Source: Hymenobacter daecheongensis DSM 21074 (GTDB lineage Bacteria; Bacteroidota; Bacteroidia; Cytophagales; Hymenobacteraceae). From it: a stretch of 64,000 bases of DNA. The stretch lies in contig NZ_FQYN01000002.1 in NCBI RefSeq assembly GCF_900141805.1, positions 496,001-560,000 on the forward strand, in the 5' to 3' direction. Below, piece after piece: positions 36,374 to 44,998 of the stretch. Positions within the stretch are counted from its first letter, which is position 1; each line of letters begins with the position of its first letter. The translations under genes were made by a program, and so were the position numbers. The notes under the pieces are model-generated. The model was not told where the DNA came from, did not search any database, and was given only the letters and a program-made list of their open reading frames with translations.

Positions 36374-36399
36374 CAGCTACTGCCTGCTCCAACAAAAAA

Positions 36400-36430
36400 A
36401 GCCTCTCCGCTATCCGGAGAGGCTTTTCAC
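36400..36430. terminator. Bidirectional terminator between the kdp kinase and the alpha-amylase
   Basis: The stem GCCTCTCCG/CGGAGAGGC has a 5-nt loop, with A7 on the left and T4 on the right. It serves the converging histidine-kinase and amylase genes. Confidence 0.8.
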
Positions 36431-36453
36431 TACTGCCATAGCTGTGCCCGGCG

Positions 36454-38832
36454 CTACCGCAGAGCCAGCTTCTGACTAATGCCCAGCTCCGGCACCGCCA
36501 GCTGGTACACGCCGGCCGGCAATATCTTGCCCACGGCCAGCCGCAGCTGGTTGGAGCCCGGATACATGCGGGCCTGCTCCTCGTGCACCAACCGGCCCGT
36601 CAGATCGAACAGGCGCAGCGACACGCGCTGCTCCACGCTCGTTTGCAGCGTCAGCTCGATGCGCTCCGACGTGGTGGGGTTAGGATAAATGGCCAAGCCG
36701 GCTTTTTCGGGCACTACCGCCGCGGCGGCTGTGGGCGTGGGGGTCACGGTTTCGCGGGCCGTCATGGAGCCGGCTACTACCGTAGGGGCGGTGTATGTGG
36801 CTTTCAGAAAGGCGCGTTGGGCGGGGTTGGCGGTGGAGGCATTTTTGGCTTTCAGCGAAATCCAGCCGGCCGTGGTGGGCGTGTAGGTGCCCGTGAGCGT
36901 GCCGGTGCCGGTTTTGCTGCTCACCAGCGTGCCGGCGTTGTTGTAGAGCGCCACCGTAAGGCTGCGCGTGGCATCGGTCGGAAACAGCGTGTAGGCAATG
37001 GTTTTGTTGGCATCGGCGTAGATGCGGCCGGCCGTGCGCAGCGCCGTGGAGCCGGCGGGCAGCTGCCCGCCCTGCTGCAATGAGCGGGTATCTTTGTCGC
37101 CCAGGTCGTCGGCCAGCTCCCATTCCTGGGTGGTGCTCAGCGTGGGGCGGGTGTAGTTGGTGCCGATGCCCGTGGGGGCCCACACCGAGTAGCCGCGCCG
37201 CCCGCCGGTGGCCGTGCCGTTGCAGGGCGGCGTGTTGATGGCTACCGTGCCCGCGCCGCTCACCGTAACGGTGGCCGTGCCGTTGGCCCCGGAATAGTCC
37301 TTCAGCACGGTGCCCGGCGCGAAATCAGTGCTCACCGTGTTGTTCTGCCACACCGAGAAGTTGTCGTTGATGCCGATGATGGCCTTCGTGCTGCGCTCAA
37401 TCACGAGGTGGTCGGCGGCCTGCCAGCGCACTTTGTACGCGCCGTCCTTAAAGCGCAGGTTCTGGTGGCACCAGATCAGGTTTTCCAGGTCGCTGCGGGT
37501 GGGCAGGTCCACGCTGCTTTTGGGGCTGTGCGAGTAGCGCTTGCCCGTGTTGCCCACGTTGAATAGGTCCTCGAAGAAAATCTGGGGCGAGCCATCCAGC
37601 GCCAGCGCCGCGGCATACGTGGCCGACAGGCGCGGGTCAAACGGGTCGATGTGCGGGGCCAGCTCCGAGCCGCCGTTCCAACCGGTGTAGTCGCCGGTGG
37701 CGCTTACCTGGGGCCGGAAGGTGTCGTGGTTGTTCACAAACGGCACCGTGCGGTGCACATACTGCCCGTTGATGAGCACCACGCGGGTGCCTTGCTGGTA
37801 GCCCGGCAGGCTGCCCAGGTCGAAGTTGCCGCCCCCGCTCACGATGCTGTAGAGCCCGTTGCGCAGCGAAAAGTCGAACGTGCCGGCCCGGTTCTGCACG
37901 TTGCCTACCCACGAGTCCATTTGCCCCGCCGAGCCCACCCATTCGCCCACGGCAAACATGGTGGCGCTGCCGTTAGCCCAGCCGGCGTTGCTTTGCAGGT
38001 TGTAGAGAAAGTCTTCCATGGCGAAATCCGGAAAATGCTTTACCGCATCGAGCCGCACGCCGTCAAATCCTTCCTGCTTTTTGTACCACACCAGCCAGTT
38101 GCGGCCGTTGTTGCGCATGTAGTCGCTGCCCTGCACGGGGTTGAAAGTGGCGTTGGAGCTTTGCCCATACGAGCCGGGGTAGTAGCTGATATCGGGCCCG
38201 AAGAGCACGGAGTTCCAGTCGCCGGTGGTGGAGTTGTTGCCCTGGTTCGGATTGAAGTTTGTCCAGTTTTTGGAGAAGCGTCCGCTGCGGGCCAGGTAGT
38301 TGGCCGCCGACTCATCGGTGGCCGGCGTGGCGTAGCTCACGTAGCGGAAGTTTTTGTACTTGCTGGTGGTATAGTCTTCCCAGGCGGCGGGGTCCTGCCC
38401 GCCCACGCCGGTTGCCGAGCCGGCCCCGTCGTTGTGGTTCAGCACGATGTCCTGCACCACCTCGATGCCGTTGGCGTGCAGGATGGCCACGGCCCGCAGC
38501 AGCTCATCTTTCGTGCCCAGGCGCGTGCCCACGAAGCCTTTCTGGTACTTGTCGCCGAGGTCGTAGTTGTCAAACGGCGAGTAGCCATTGCCCTGGTTGG
38601 CATTTTTGACGGATGGCGGCAGCCACACGGCATCTACGCCCATCGTCTTGAGTCGCGGGGCCAGGTCGGCAATGTAGTTGGCCCAGCCGTTGGGGTAGTT
38701 GGTGTTCCAATAGTCCCACCAGAAGCCCTGGAGCACTATTTTTTGGGCGCGGGCCGGGCTGCCGGTCAGCAGCAGGCATAGGGAGAGGGCGGCCAGCAGC
38801 CAGGGGCTGCGGCGTTTGGTAGAAATTTGCAT
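36454..38832 (-). CDS. Secreted alpha-amylase (GH13) with T9SS sorting domain
   Basis: A 792-residue exported glycoside hydrolase that cleaves internal alpha-1,4 bonds of starch-like glucans. After a signal peptide (PWLLAALSLCLLLTGSPARA), the GH13 barrel starts at VLQGFWWDYWN. Catalytic residues are nucleophile D262 (GVRLDAVKHF), acid/base E297 (AVGEWVGS) and D370 (NNHDTFRP). A C-terminal beta domain, a linker domain (ANKTIAYTLFPTDATRSLTV) and a T9SS type A sorting tail (AGLAIYPNPTTSERIEL, ending GISQKLALR) follow. No SusCD pair or other amylolytic gene is adjacent. The upstream 47-residue open extension is not signal-like and was dropped in favour of the ATG at 38832. Confidence 0.94.
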   Translation of the reverse strand: MQISTKRRSPWLLAALSLCLLLTGSPARAQKIVLQGFWWDYWNTNYPNGWANYIADLAPRLKTMGVDAVWLPPSVKNANQGNGYSPFDNYDLGDKYQKGFVGTRLGTKDELLRAVAILHANGIEVVQDIVLNHNDGAGSATGVGGQDPAAWEDYTTSKYKNFRYVSYATPATDESAANYLARSGRFSKNWTNFNPNQGNNSTTGDWNSVLFGPDISYYPGSYGQSSNATFNPVQGSDYMRNNGRNWLVWYKKQEGFDGVRLDAVKHFPDFAMEDFLYNLQSNAGWANGSATMFAVGEWVGSAGQMDSWVGNVQNRAGTFDFSLRNGLYSIVSGGGNFDLGSLPGYQQGTRVVLINGQYVHRTVPFVNNHDTFRPQVSATGDYTGWNGGSELAPHIDPFDPRLSATYAAALALDGSPQIFFEDLFNVGNTGKRYSHSPKSSVDLPTRSDLENLIWCHQNLRFKDGAYKVRWQAADHLVIERSTKAIIGINDNFSVWQNNTVSTDFAPGTVLKDYSGANGTATVTVSGAGTVAINTPPCNGTATGGRRGYSVWAPTGIGTNYTRPTLSTTQEWELADDLGDKDTRSLQQGGQLPAGSTALRTAGRIYADANKTIAYTLFPTDATRSLTVALYNNAGTLVSSKTGTGTLTGTYTPTTAGWISLKAKNASTANPAQRAFLKATYTAPTVVAGSMTARETVTPTPTAAAAVVPEKAGLAIYPNPTTSERIELTLQTSVEQRVSLRLFDLTGRLVHEEQARMYPGSNQLRLAVGKILPAGVYQLAVPELGISQKLALR

Positions 38833-38900
38833 TCGCACGTGGGAATTTGGTTGAGAAAGAGAGCAGCGAAGAAAAATTACTTGCGTAATTCTTTTCGTTT

Positions 38901-38908
38901 GAAAGATA
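38901..38908 (-). promoter_or_regulatory. Possible -7 box of the alpha-amylase gene
   Basis: TATCTTTC on the minus strand matches seven of eight positions of TAnnTTTG. It would give a leader of about 60 nt. It lies in the AT-rich half of the 294-bp divergent region. Confidence 0.35.
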
Positions 38909-39126
38909 TTGAGGAATATGACAATTATAATACAATGCCAAAATCTTCCTCTCCTCCTCTCTCTGCCCGACACTTGCGAAGCACCCTGGGAATTAATCGA
39001 ATATCAGTGATGTTTAATGGACTGCGCCGGGCAGAATCTTACCATAAGCGTTCTGTTTTGCGTATAAGCCTTTGTAGGGCTTCCGGTAGCAGGGAGGCCT
39101 TTTTGATAACCGAAATACCCGAGCAA

Positions 39127-39954
39127 ATGGAAAAGCCAAGTGTAACTCAGCGCAAGCGTCTCAAGATTCGGGCCCGTCGGATGCTGACGCGCCGTGTACT
39201 ACCGTTTGTGGCCGCGTTGTTCCTCGCTACTCCCATGGCCTCGCCGGTCAGCAAATCGATGGCCCACGCTTCGGACGCGCCCACCCGGATGCCTTCGCCG
39301 GATGCCATGCGGGCCGCTTTCTTCGATCAGCAGCTGCACGATATGTACCGCGACCTGAGCGTAGAGCAACAGGGCTTGCGCTACGAGGTGTTTGAGAAGG
39401 CCATGACCGGCTACCTCAACCTGGAAAAAGAAGGCAAGCTGGGCGACAAGAAGCTGCTCACCGTCATCGATTTCGACCTGCCTTCTACTGAAAAGCGCCT
39501 CTGGGTGCTCGATCTGGCTAGCAAGCAGGTAGTGTTCCACACGCTGGTAGCGCACGGCCATAATTCCGGCGAGAACATGGCGACCAATTTCTCCAACGAA
39601 AATGAGTCGAACATGAGCAGCCTGGGTTTCTACGTCACGCAGGGCGAGTACATCGGCAAGCACGGCCGCTCCCTCAAGCTGCAGGGCGTAGATGAAGGCT
39701 ATAACACCAATGCTCTCATGCGTTCCGTGGTGATGCACGGGGCCGACTACGTGAGCGAAGACTTCATTCGGCAATACGGCCGCCTGGGCCGCAGCCTCGG
39801 TTGCCCCGCCCTGCCCATGGACCAGCACGCCCAGATCATCGAGGCAGTGGGCAACGGCACCTGCTTGTTCCTGAATGGCAACGACACGTCGTATTCTTCA
39901 AAGTATCTGGACCAGCAGGTGGCGATGAATACGCTGCTTTCCAATAACAGCTGA
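39127..39954 (+). CDS. Murein L,D-transpeptidase catalytic-domain family protein (second copy)
   Basis: A 275-residue protein with a positively charged N-terminus (KRLKIRARRMLTRR) and a hydrophobic leader VLPFVAALFLATPMASPVS. The domain matches the 22194 paralog: FDLPSTEKRLWVLDLASKQVV, VAHGHNSGENMATNFSNENE and the presumed catalytic VVMHGADYV to LGRSLGCPALP. Unlike the paralog it has no lipobox. It may modify peptidoglycan cross-links in the periplasm. The frame is open to 38827, but the ATG at 39127 directly precedes the leader. A 63-bp terminator palindrome follows. Confidence 0.87.
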   Translation: MEKPSVTQRKRLKIRARRMLTRRVLPFVAALFLATPMASPVSKSMAHASDAPTRMPSPDAMRAAFFDQQLHDMYRDLSVEQQGLRYEVFEKAMTGYLNLEKEGKLGDKKLLTVIDFDLPSTEKRLWVLDLASKQVVFHTLVAHGHNSGENMATNFSNENESNMSSLGFYVTQGEYIGKHGRSLKLQGVDEGYNTNALMRSVVMHGADYVSEDFIRQYGRLGRSLGCPALPMDQHAQIIEAVGNGTCLFLNGNDTSYSSKYLDQQVAMNTLLSNNS

Positions 39955-39957
39955 GAA

Positions 39958-40020
39958 GTTAAATGATAACAAAAAAGGCCGTCTGCGCAGTGCAGACGGC
40001 CTTTTTTGTTATCATTTAAC
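39958..40020. terminator. 63-bp perfect palindromic bidirectional terminator
   Basis: The 29-bp arms are fully complementary (39958-39986 and 39992-40020) around a 5-nt loop. The core GGCCGTCTGC/GCAGACGGCC is flanked by A6 and T6. It separates two converging genes and begins 3 bp after one stop. Confidence 0.9.
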
Positions 40021-40025
40021 CCAGC

Positions 40026-41093
40026 TTACAGCTTCAACCCAAACTTCTTGCCCACGGCCTCCAGATCTTGTATTACCGGAGCCAGCAGCGGAATCCCGTC
40101 CAGCAGACGCACGGCGGCCATTTCGCGCTCCGGGTCGCCGGGGATGAGCACTTTTTTCCCCTCCACTGCCTGAGCATTGCGGAACGTGCTGATCCAGTTA
40201 TCCATGTGGGCTTTGAACTCGGCGGCGGGGCGGAAAGCGTCGATGCGCATGGCACCGAAAAAGTGGCCCAGCCCCTGCCCCACCGGATCGGCGGGCGGCT
40301 GCAGAAAGGCCACGAACGGCGGTACCCACGGCCCGTAGTTGGCCCCGGAAAGCACAGCCGAGAAAATATCGACAATGCTGCCCAGACAGTAGCCCTTGTG
40401 GGAGCCGGTTTCGCCGCCGAGCGGCAGTAGGGCCCCGCCGTTTTTCACGGCATTGGCATCGGTCGAGCCGGAGCCGTCGGCGTTTTGCACCCAGCCCTCG
40501 GGCACGGGCAGCTGCTTGCGCTGGGCTATTTCGAGCTTGCCGTTGGCGGCGGTGGTGGTGGCAAAGTCGGCCACGAAATCGGGCTGGTCGCCGGCCGGAA
40601 TGGCCACGGCAATGGGATTGGTGCCCAGCAGCCGGTCGAGGGAATGGGTCGGCGCTACGAGCGGGCTGGCGTTGGTCATGGCCATGCCAATCATATCGTG
40701 GGCCAGGGCTTTCATGGCGTGGTAGCCGGCAATGCCGAAGTGGTTGGAGTTTTTGACCGAAACCCAGCCCGTGCCCACCAGCCGGGCTTTTTCCAGAGCA
40801 ATGGCCATAGCTTTCGGGGCTACTACCAGCCCCAGCCCGCCGTCGCCATCTACCACGGCCGTGCTGGGGGTTTCGTGTACAATGCCCACGCGGGGCGTAG
40901 CGTTGATGCGGCCAGCTTCCCACAGGCGCACGTAGCCTACCAGCCGCGCCACCCCGTGCGAATCGATGCCGCGCAGGTCCGCCGACAGCAACACTTCGGT
41001 AGCCAGCGTGGCATCGGCCTCGGGGCAGCCCATGCCAAGAAAAACGGACTCGGTGAAGGCGAAAAGGTGGTTATAGGAGAGAGTGGTGGTCAT
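40026..41093 (-). CDS. Malate/L-lactate dehydrogenase family (Ldh2-type) oxidoreductase
   Basis: A 355-residue NAD(P)-dependent dehydrogenase of the Ldh2/YlbC/ComC family, distinct from classical malate and lactate dehydrogenases. Visible blocks are DLRGIDSHGVARLVGYV (active-site His in SHG), GDGGLGLVVAPKAM, VSVKNSNHFGIAGYHAM, TNASPLVAPTH, GTNPIAVAIP and GYCLGSIVDIFSAVLSGANYG. The family interconverts 2-hydroxy and 2-keto acids (malate, lactate, ureidoglycolate and others). The substrate cannot be read from the sequence. It is a single gene flanked by a terminator and a nested repeat. Confidence 0.9.
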   Translation of the reverse strand: MTTTLSYNHLFAFTESVFLGMGCPEADATLATEVLLSADLRGIDSHGVARLVGYVRLWEAGRINATPRVGIVHETPSTAVVDGDGGLGLVVAPKAMAIALEKARLVGTGWVSVKNSNHFGIAGYHAMKALAHDMIGMAMTNASPLVAPTHSLDRLLGTNPIAVAIPAGDQPDFVADFATTTAANGKLEIAQRKQLPVPEGWVQNADGSGSTDANAVKNGGALLPLGGETGSHKGYCLGSIVDIFSAVLSGANYGPWVPPFVAFLQPPADPVGQGLGHFFGAMRIDAFRPAAEFKAHMDNWISTFRNAQAVEGKKVLIPGDPEREMAAVRLLDGIPLLAPVIQDLEAVGKKFGLKL

Positions 41094-41129
41094 GGAGAGG
41101 TTTGGGCAATCAGGATATAAAATGAGCCG

Positions 41130-41298
41130 TCATGCTGAGCGAAGTCGAAGCATCTCGCGTGCTGACGTTGCAATGCTAGTGTCATCCTGAGCTTGCGAAG
41201 GACCTTGTCAGGGTAGAACGTGTCGCTGTTACAATGGTCGTTCTCATCCCATAAGGTCCTTCGCAAGCTCAGGATGACAGTAGTATTGCAACGTCAGC
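41130..41298. repeat. Nested inverted repeats (copy D) overlapping the end of the Ppx/GppA gene
   Basis: The outer element has left arm GTCATGCTGAGC to GCTGACGTTGCAATGCTA and right arm TAGTATTGCAACGTCAGC (41281-41298, one mismatch). Inside it is a second inverted repeat with perfect 26-bp arms: 41181-41206, starting GTCATCCTGAGCTTGCGAAG, and 41253-41278. The outer right arm supplies the stop codon of the Ppx/GppA gene (TCA at 41294-41296). The outer element lacks the complement of its left CATGCTGAGC end. Confidence 0.88.
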
Positions 41299-42241
41299 CG
41301 GCAGCCAGCATCTCCGCCAGCAAGCCTTCTTTCAGAGCGTAGGCCGAGGCGCGGATGTGCGTGAACTCGTAGGTTTTCAGCACGAAATCAATCAGCACGC
41401 AGGCCACCACAATCATGTCGGCGCGGAGCGGGGTCATGCCGGGCATGAGCAGGCGCTGGGCGTGGGTGGTGGTGAGCAGCTGGTCGTAGCTCTGGTAGAA
41501 GCTAGGCAGGGAAATAGGCGTTTCGGGGGGCAACTGGGGGCCGCGCGACTCACCCTCGCGAGCGGCTTGCAGGTCGCCGAGGGTATCGAAGGTGCCCGAC
41601 GCACCCACCAGGGCCTGGGGGCGGTAGTGCTGAATGGCGGCCGTGAGCGGGGCCAGCACCTCGGCCAGATACTCCTGCTCGGCCCGCACGTCGTCGGCCG
41701 TGAGCGGGTCGTGGCGGAAAAATTGATCCAGCAGCCGCTGCGCCCCGATTTCGAAGCTTTGCTTCCAGAAAATGGTTTCCTGGTCGGCCACGATAAACTC
41801 CACGCTGCCGCCTCCGATATCCATCAGCAGGTGCGGCTCGGTGCCCAGGTTCACGGCCTGGCGCACGCCCTTGGCAATCAACTCGGCCTCGCGGGCCCCG
41901 GCAATGATTTCGACCCGAATGCCATTCTGCTCGAAGATATCCTTCACCAACTCGGGGCCGTTGGTGGCGTTGCGCACGGCGCTGGTGGCCGTGGCCCGCA
42001 CCTCGGTGGCCTGGTGCAGCTCAATTTCCTCCTGAAACGCCGCCAGCGTATGCAGGGCGCGGGCATACGCCTCCGGCGCGATTTCGCCCTTACTGATGCC
42101 GCCTTCGCCCAGCTTCACTCCTACTTTGGTGCGCAGCAGCACCACCGGCTCGGCGTGGCGGGCCTCGGGCAGTTCCACGATGAGCAGGTGAAACGTATTG
42201 GTGCCCATATCGATAAGGGCCAGACGGCGGTGACGAGGCAT
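41294..42241 (-). CDS. Ppx/GppA family exopolyphosphatase/guanosine pentaphosphate phosphatase
   Basis: A 315-residue member of the ASKHA-fold Ppx/GppA family. It is the short form containing only the catalytic domains (E. coli Ppx and GppA are about 500). Characteristic segments are RLALIDMGTNTFHLLIVE, ATATSAVRNATNGPELVKDIFEQNGI, the phosphate-binding LLMDIGGGSVEFIV and LVGASGTFDTLGDL. It would hydrolyse terminal phosphates from polyphosphate or pppGpp in the cytoplasm; which is not decidable here. The last codon and stop lie in a dispersed repeat, so the native C-terminus may have been altered. Confidence 0.9.
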   Translation of the reverse strand: MPRHRRLALIDMGTNTFHLLIVELPEARHAEPVVLLRTKVGVKLGEGGISKGEIAPEAYARALHTLAAFQEEIELHQATEVRATATSAVRNATNGPELVKDIFEQNGIRVEIIAGAREAELIAKGVRQAVNLGTEPHLLMDIGGGSVEFIVADQETIFWKQSFEIGAQRLLDQFFRHDPLTADDVRAEQEYLAEVLAPLTAAIQHYRPQALVGASGTFDTLGDLQAAREGESRGPQLPPETPISLPSFYQSYDQLLTTTHAQRLLMPGMTPLRADMIVVACVLIDFVLKTYEFTHIRASAYALKEGLLAEMLAAG

Positions 42242-42244
42242 TGG

Positions 42245-42358
42245 TTTTTGGTTAATGGTTGTCAGTTGCTCGTTGTCAGTTGTTGGTTGCCAGTTATTCG
42301 TTGCCAGTTCTTGAACGACCTAACAACGAACAACCAGCAACTGACAACCAACAACGAG
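42245..42358. repeat. AT-richer imperfect inverted repeat built of GTTGTCAGTTG-like units
   Basis: The left half has repeated TTGTCAGTTG and TTGCCAGTTATTCGTTGCC units. The right half (CAACAACGAACAACCAGCAA to ACCAACAACGAG) is the approximate complement. It fills the gap between the methyltransferase and Ppx/GppA genes. Confidence 0.7.
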
Positions 42359-42360
42359 AC

Positions 42361-43242
42361 TCAGGTGGCAAACCGGCAGAACGTGCCCAGCGGCAGCTTG
42401 CGCTGGCCCCGGTCGTGCAGATAAATCTCGCCGATTTCGCGGGTGGTGTGGGTTTTGGGGAATATTTCCGTCACCAGGTTATCCAGAATCAGGGCCGAAA
42501 AGCCCAGCGAGTACAGGTTAATAAGGAAGAAATGATCCTGCGGATCGAGCAGCTGCTGGCAGAGCTTCAGCAGCTCGTTCAGCTCGTCTTCCAGCTGCCA
42601 CTTCTCGCCGTTGGGGCCGCGGCCGTAGGCGGGCGGATCCAGAATGAGGCCCTGGTACTTGCTGCCGCGCTTCACTTCGCGCTTCACGTATTTCATGGCA
42701 TCTTCCACCAGCCACCGCACGCCGTCGAGGCCACTGGCTTCCATGTTGTCGCGGGCCCAGAAATTCACCTGCTTCACCGAGTCGAGGTGGGTCACGTCGG
42801 CCCCGGCGGCGCGGGCGGCCAGCGTGGCGGCCCCGGTGTAGGCAAACATATTGAGCACCCGCGGCGTGGCGGCCCGGCGCAGCTTGGTTTGCTGGTAGAT
42901 AAACTGCCAGTTGGGGTCCTGCTCGGGAAACAGCCCCACATGCTTGAACGACGACATGCCCAGCCGAAACCGCAGCTTCAGCCCGCCCTGGTCGTAATTG
43001 ATCAGCCACTGCTCGGGCGTACCGGGCTTTATTTTCCACTGGCCGCGCTCCTGGCTGCCTTTTTCGCGGGTAAACGTGGCGTTGGCGCGCTGCCATTCGG
43101 CGGCCGAAAGGTGCGGGTCCCAGATGGCCTGGGGCTCGGGCCGGGCCAGCACGTGCTGCCCAAACCGCTCCAGCTTTTCAAAATTGCCCGAGTCGATCAG
43201 CTCGTAATCAGGCCAGGGACCAGTGGTGAGAAACGAATACAT
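42361..43242 (-). CDS. Class I SAM-dependent methyltransferase, RlmI/RlmK-like
   Basis: A 293-residue methyltransferase. The N-terminal part (SGNFEKLERFGQHVLARPEPQAIW) lacks the PUA domain of RlmI. The Rossmann fold has motif I VLNMFAYTGAATLAARAAGADVTHLDS and the motif IV-like GLILDPPAYGRGPNGEKW. Relatives (COG1092) methylate cytosine or guanine in 23S rRNA. The DPPAYGRGP motif supports a nucleic-acid target, but the exact base is unknown. A -7 box at 43276 gives a short leader. It is divergent from dapF. Confidence 0.85.
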   Translation of the reverse strand: MYSFLTTGPWPDYELIDSGNFEKLERFGQHVLARPEPQAIWDPHLSAAEWQRANATFTREKGSQERGQWKIKPGTPEQWLINYDQGGLKLRFRLGMSSFKHVGLFPEQDPNWQFIYQQTKLRRAATPRVLNMFAYTGAATLAARAAGADVTHLDSVKQVNFWARDNMEASGLDGVRWLVEDAMKYVKREVKRGSKYQGLILDPPAYGRGPNGEKWQLEDELNELLKLCQQLLDPQDHFFLINLYSLGFSALILDNLVTEIFPKTHTTREIGEIYLHDRGQRKLPLGTFCRFAT

Positions 43243-43275
43243 AGAAGGAAGCTAAGCCGCCGCCAGGCGGGCCGC

Positions 43276-43283
43276 CAAAGGTA
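43276..43283 (-). promoter_or_regulatory. Predicted -7 box of the RlmI-like methyltransferase gene
   Basis: TACCTTTG on the minus strand is an exact TAnnTTTG match, 34 nt upstream of the ATG at 43242. Confidence 0.5.
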
Positions 43284-43430
43284 GGGCATCCGGCCCGAAT
43301 GCGCTTTTGCCCCGCGCCCGCGGAATGCGGCCGCCTGGCTGCTGTATCCTGGCTTGTGGGCAGGCCGTAGTGCAGTAGTAGCAACCTTGCTAGCCCAAAC
43401 CTGGTCGTTTCCTGCCATCTTTGTCTTCTT

Positions 43431-44234
43431 ATGATGACCACGACGCTCACCTTCCACAAATACCAGGGCACCGGCAACGATTTCGTGCTGCTCGATGACC
43501 GCCAGCACCAGTTCGACGAAACCAACCACCGCCTCGTGCGCCACCTCTGCGACCGGCGGCGCGGCATCGGGGCCGACGGCCTGATTTTGCTGCGCCACCG
43601 CGCCGGCTACGACTTCGAGATGGTGTACTTCAACGCCGACGGCCACCTGGGCTCGATGTGCGGCAACGGCAGCCGCTGCATTGTCGCCTTCGCCCACCAC
43701 CTGGGTCTGATTCAGGCTGCCGCCCGCTTTCTGGCCGCCGACGGCGTTCACGAAGCCCACCTCGACGCCGACGGCACCGTGCATCTGCGGATGCAGGATG
43801 TGCTGGGCCAGCAGGAAATAGACGAAATGGGCATATTTGTCGATACCGGCTCGCCGCACCTCGTGCAGTTTTTGCCCCCCAGCACGCTGGCCGAGCTGAA
43901 CGTGTTTGCCGAAGGCCGCGCGATTCGCAACAATGAGAAATTCCGCGAAAAAGGCACCAACGTCAACTTCGTGGAAAGCCCCGCCGTGGCCGGGCAGCCC
44001 TGGCAGGTGCGCACCTACGAGCGGGGCGTGGAAGACGAAACCCTGAGCTGCGGCACCGGCGTGACGGCCGTAGCCCTGGCCGCCTCGCGGCGCGGCGCTA
44101 CCAGCCCCGTGCAGCTGCGCACTCCCGGCGGCGACCTGCAGGTGGCCTTCGAAAGCCGCCCCGACGGCTCCTTCACCCAGATTTACCTCAGCGGTCCGGC
44201 CATCCGGGTTTTCGGTGGCCAAATCGACGTGTAG
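43431..44234 (+). CDS. dapF: Diaminopimelate epimerase
   Basis: A 267-residue cofactor-independent racemase that converts LL- to meso-diaminopimelate for lysine and peptidoglycan synthesis. The two active-site cysteines are C77 in SMCGNGSRC and C207 in LSCGTGVTA. Substrate-binding blocks YQGTGNDFVLLDD, GIGADGLILL and GTNVNFVE are present. Two Met codons open the frame. It is followed at 45 bp by a GNAT gene on the same strand, probably co-transcribed. Confidence 0.97.
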   Translation: MMTTTLTFHKYQGTGNDFVLLDDRQHQFDETNHRLVRHLCDRRRGIGADGLILLRHRAGYDFEMVYFNADGHLGSMCGNGSRCIVAFAHHLGLIQAAARFLAADGVHEAHLDADGTVHLRMQDVLGQQEIDEMGIFVDTGSPHLVQFLPPSTLAELNVFAEGRAIRNNEKFREKGTNVNFVESPAVAGQPWQVRTYERGVEDETLSCGTGVTAVALAASRRGATSPVQLRTPGGDLQVAFESRPDGSFTQIYLSGPAIRVFGGQIDV

Positions 44235-44278
44235 CCCGCCTCGCGGCCCCCAATCACTTCCTTTTTCATCCTCTGCTC

Positions 44279-44809
44279 GTGCTCCAGTCCGGTCCGGTTT
44301 TTTTGCGTGCTCTCGAAGCGTCCGACCTGGAGTTTCTGTATGCGCTGGAAAATGACCCCGCCATCTGGGGCGTTTCCGATACGCTGGCCCCCGTTTCGCG
44401 CTACAGCCTGAAACAGTATCTGGAGCACGCCAGCGCCGATTTTCATGAGGTGCGCCAGCTGCGGCTGGTCATTTGCGCCGCTCCTGATGGCCGGGCCGTG
44501 GGCACCCTCGACCTGTTCGGCTTCGAGCCGCTGCACCAGCGGGCGGGCGTGGGCATCACGCTGCTCGCCCCCGAGCGTCGCCAGGGCTTTGCGCGGGCCG
44601 CGCTGGCACTGCTGCTGCCCTATGCTCGCCATACCCTGCGCCTGCACCAACTGTTCTGTACCGTGGCCGCCGCCAACACCGCCAGCCTGCGCCTGTTTCG
44701 GGCCGCCGGATTTCGGCGGGTGGGCGTGCGCCGCGAGTGGCTGCGCACGCCGGATTCGTGGCAGGATGCCGTAGAGCTGCAATGCCTGCTGGGACTACAA
44801 GGTAATTGA
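44279..44809 (+). CDS. GNAT family N-acetyltransferase (RimJ/RimL-like)
   Basis: A 176-residue acetyltransferase starting with GTG. The N-terminal VFLRALEASDLEFLYALEND and the acetyl-CoA-binding GVGITLLAPERRQGFARAALALLL (motif A) are typical of the RimJ/RimL group, as is AANTASLRLFRAAGFRRVGVRREW near the end. Substrates in this group include ribosomal protein N-termini, amino acids and amines. None can be specified. It directly follows dapF. Confidence 0.88.
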   Translation: MLQSGPVFLRALEASDLEFLYALENDPAIWGVSDTLAPVSRYSLKQYLEHASADFHEVRQLRLVICAAPDGRAVGTLDLFGFEPLHQRAGVGITLLAPERRQGFARAALALLLPYARHTLRLHQLFCTVAAANTASLRLFRAAGFRRVGVRREWLRTPDSWQDAVELQCLLGLQGN

Positions 44810-44878
44810 GGCAGAATCACTTACCTGATAGTAGCCTAAGCACTTGACTAGTAGCGTCGAGCTTGGCAAATAGCGTGG

Positions 44879-44908
44879 TTGGCGCGGCCGGCCGCGCCGG
44901 TATCCTTT
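44879..44908 (+). promoter_or_regulatory. Candidate promoter with an 18-bp perfect palindrome in the spacer
   Basis: TTG (44879-44881) and TATCCTTT (44901-44908, near TAnnTTTG) have a 19-bp spacer. The palindrome GGCGCGGCCGGCCGCGCC (44881-44898) fills that spacer. The position, about 90 bp before the glycosyltransferase ATG, fits a regulated promoter or an operator. Confidence 0.45.
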
Positions 44909-44998
44909 TCGGAGATAGCCGCGTATAGGGAACAGGGTGGGAACAAGCGGGCTGCCCCGCTCGCTGCCGGCCTCCACTGCATTCCTAGCTTTTCCACT

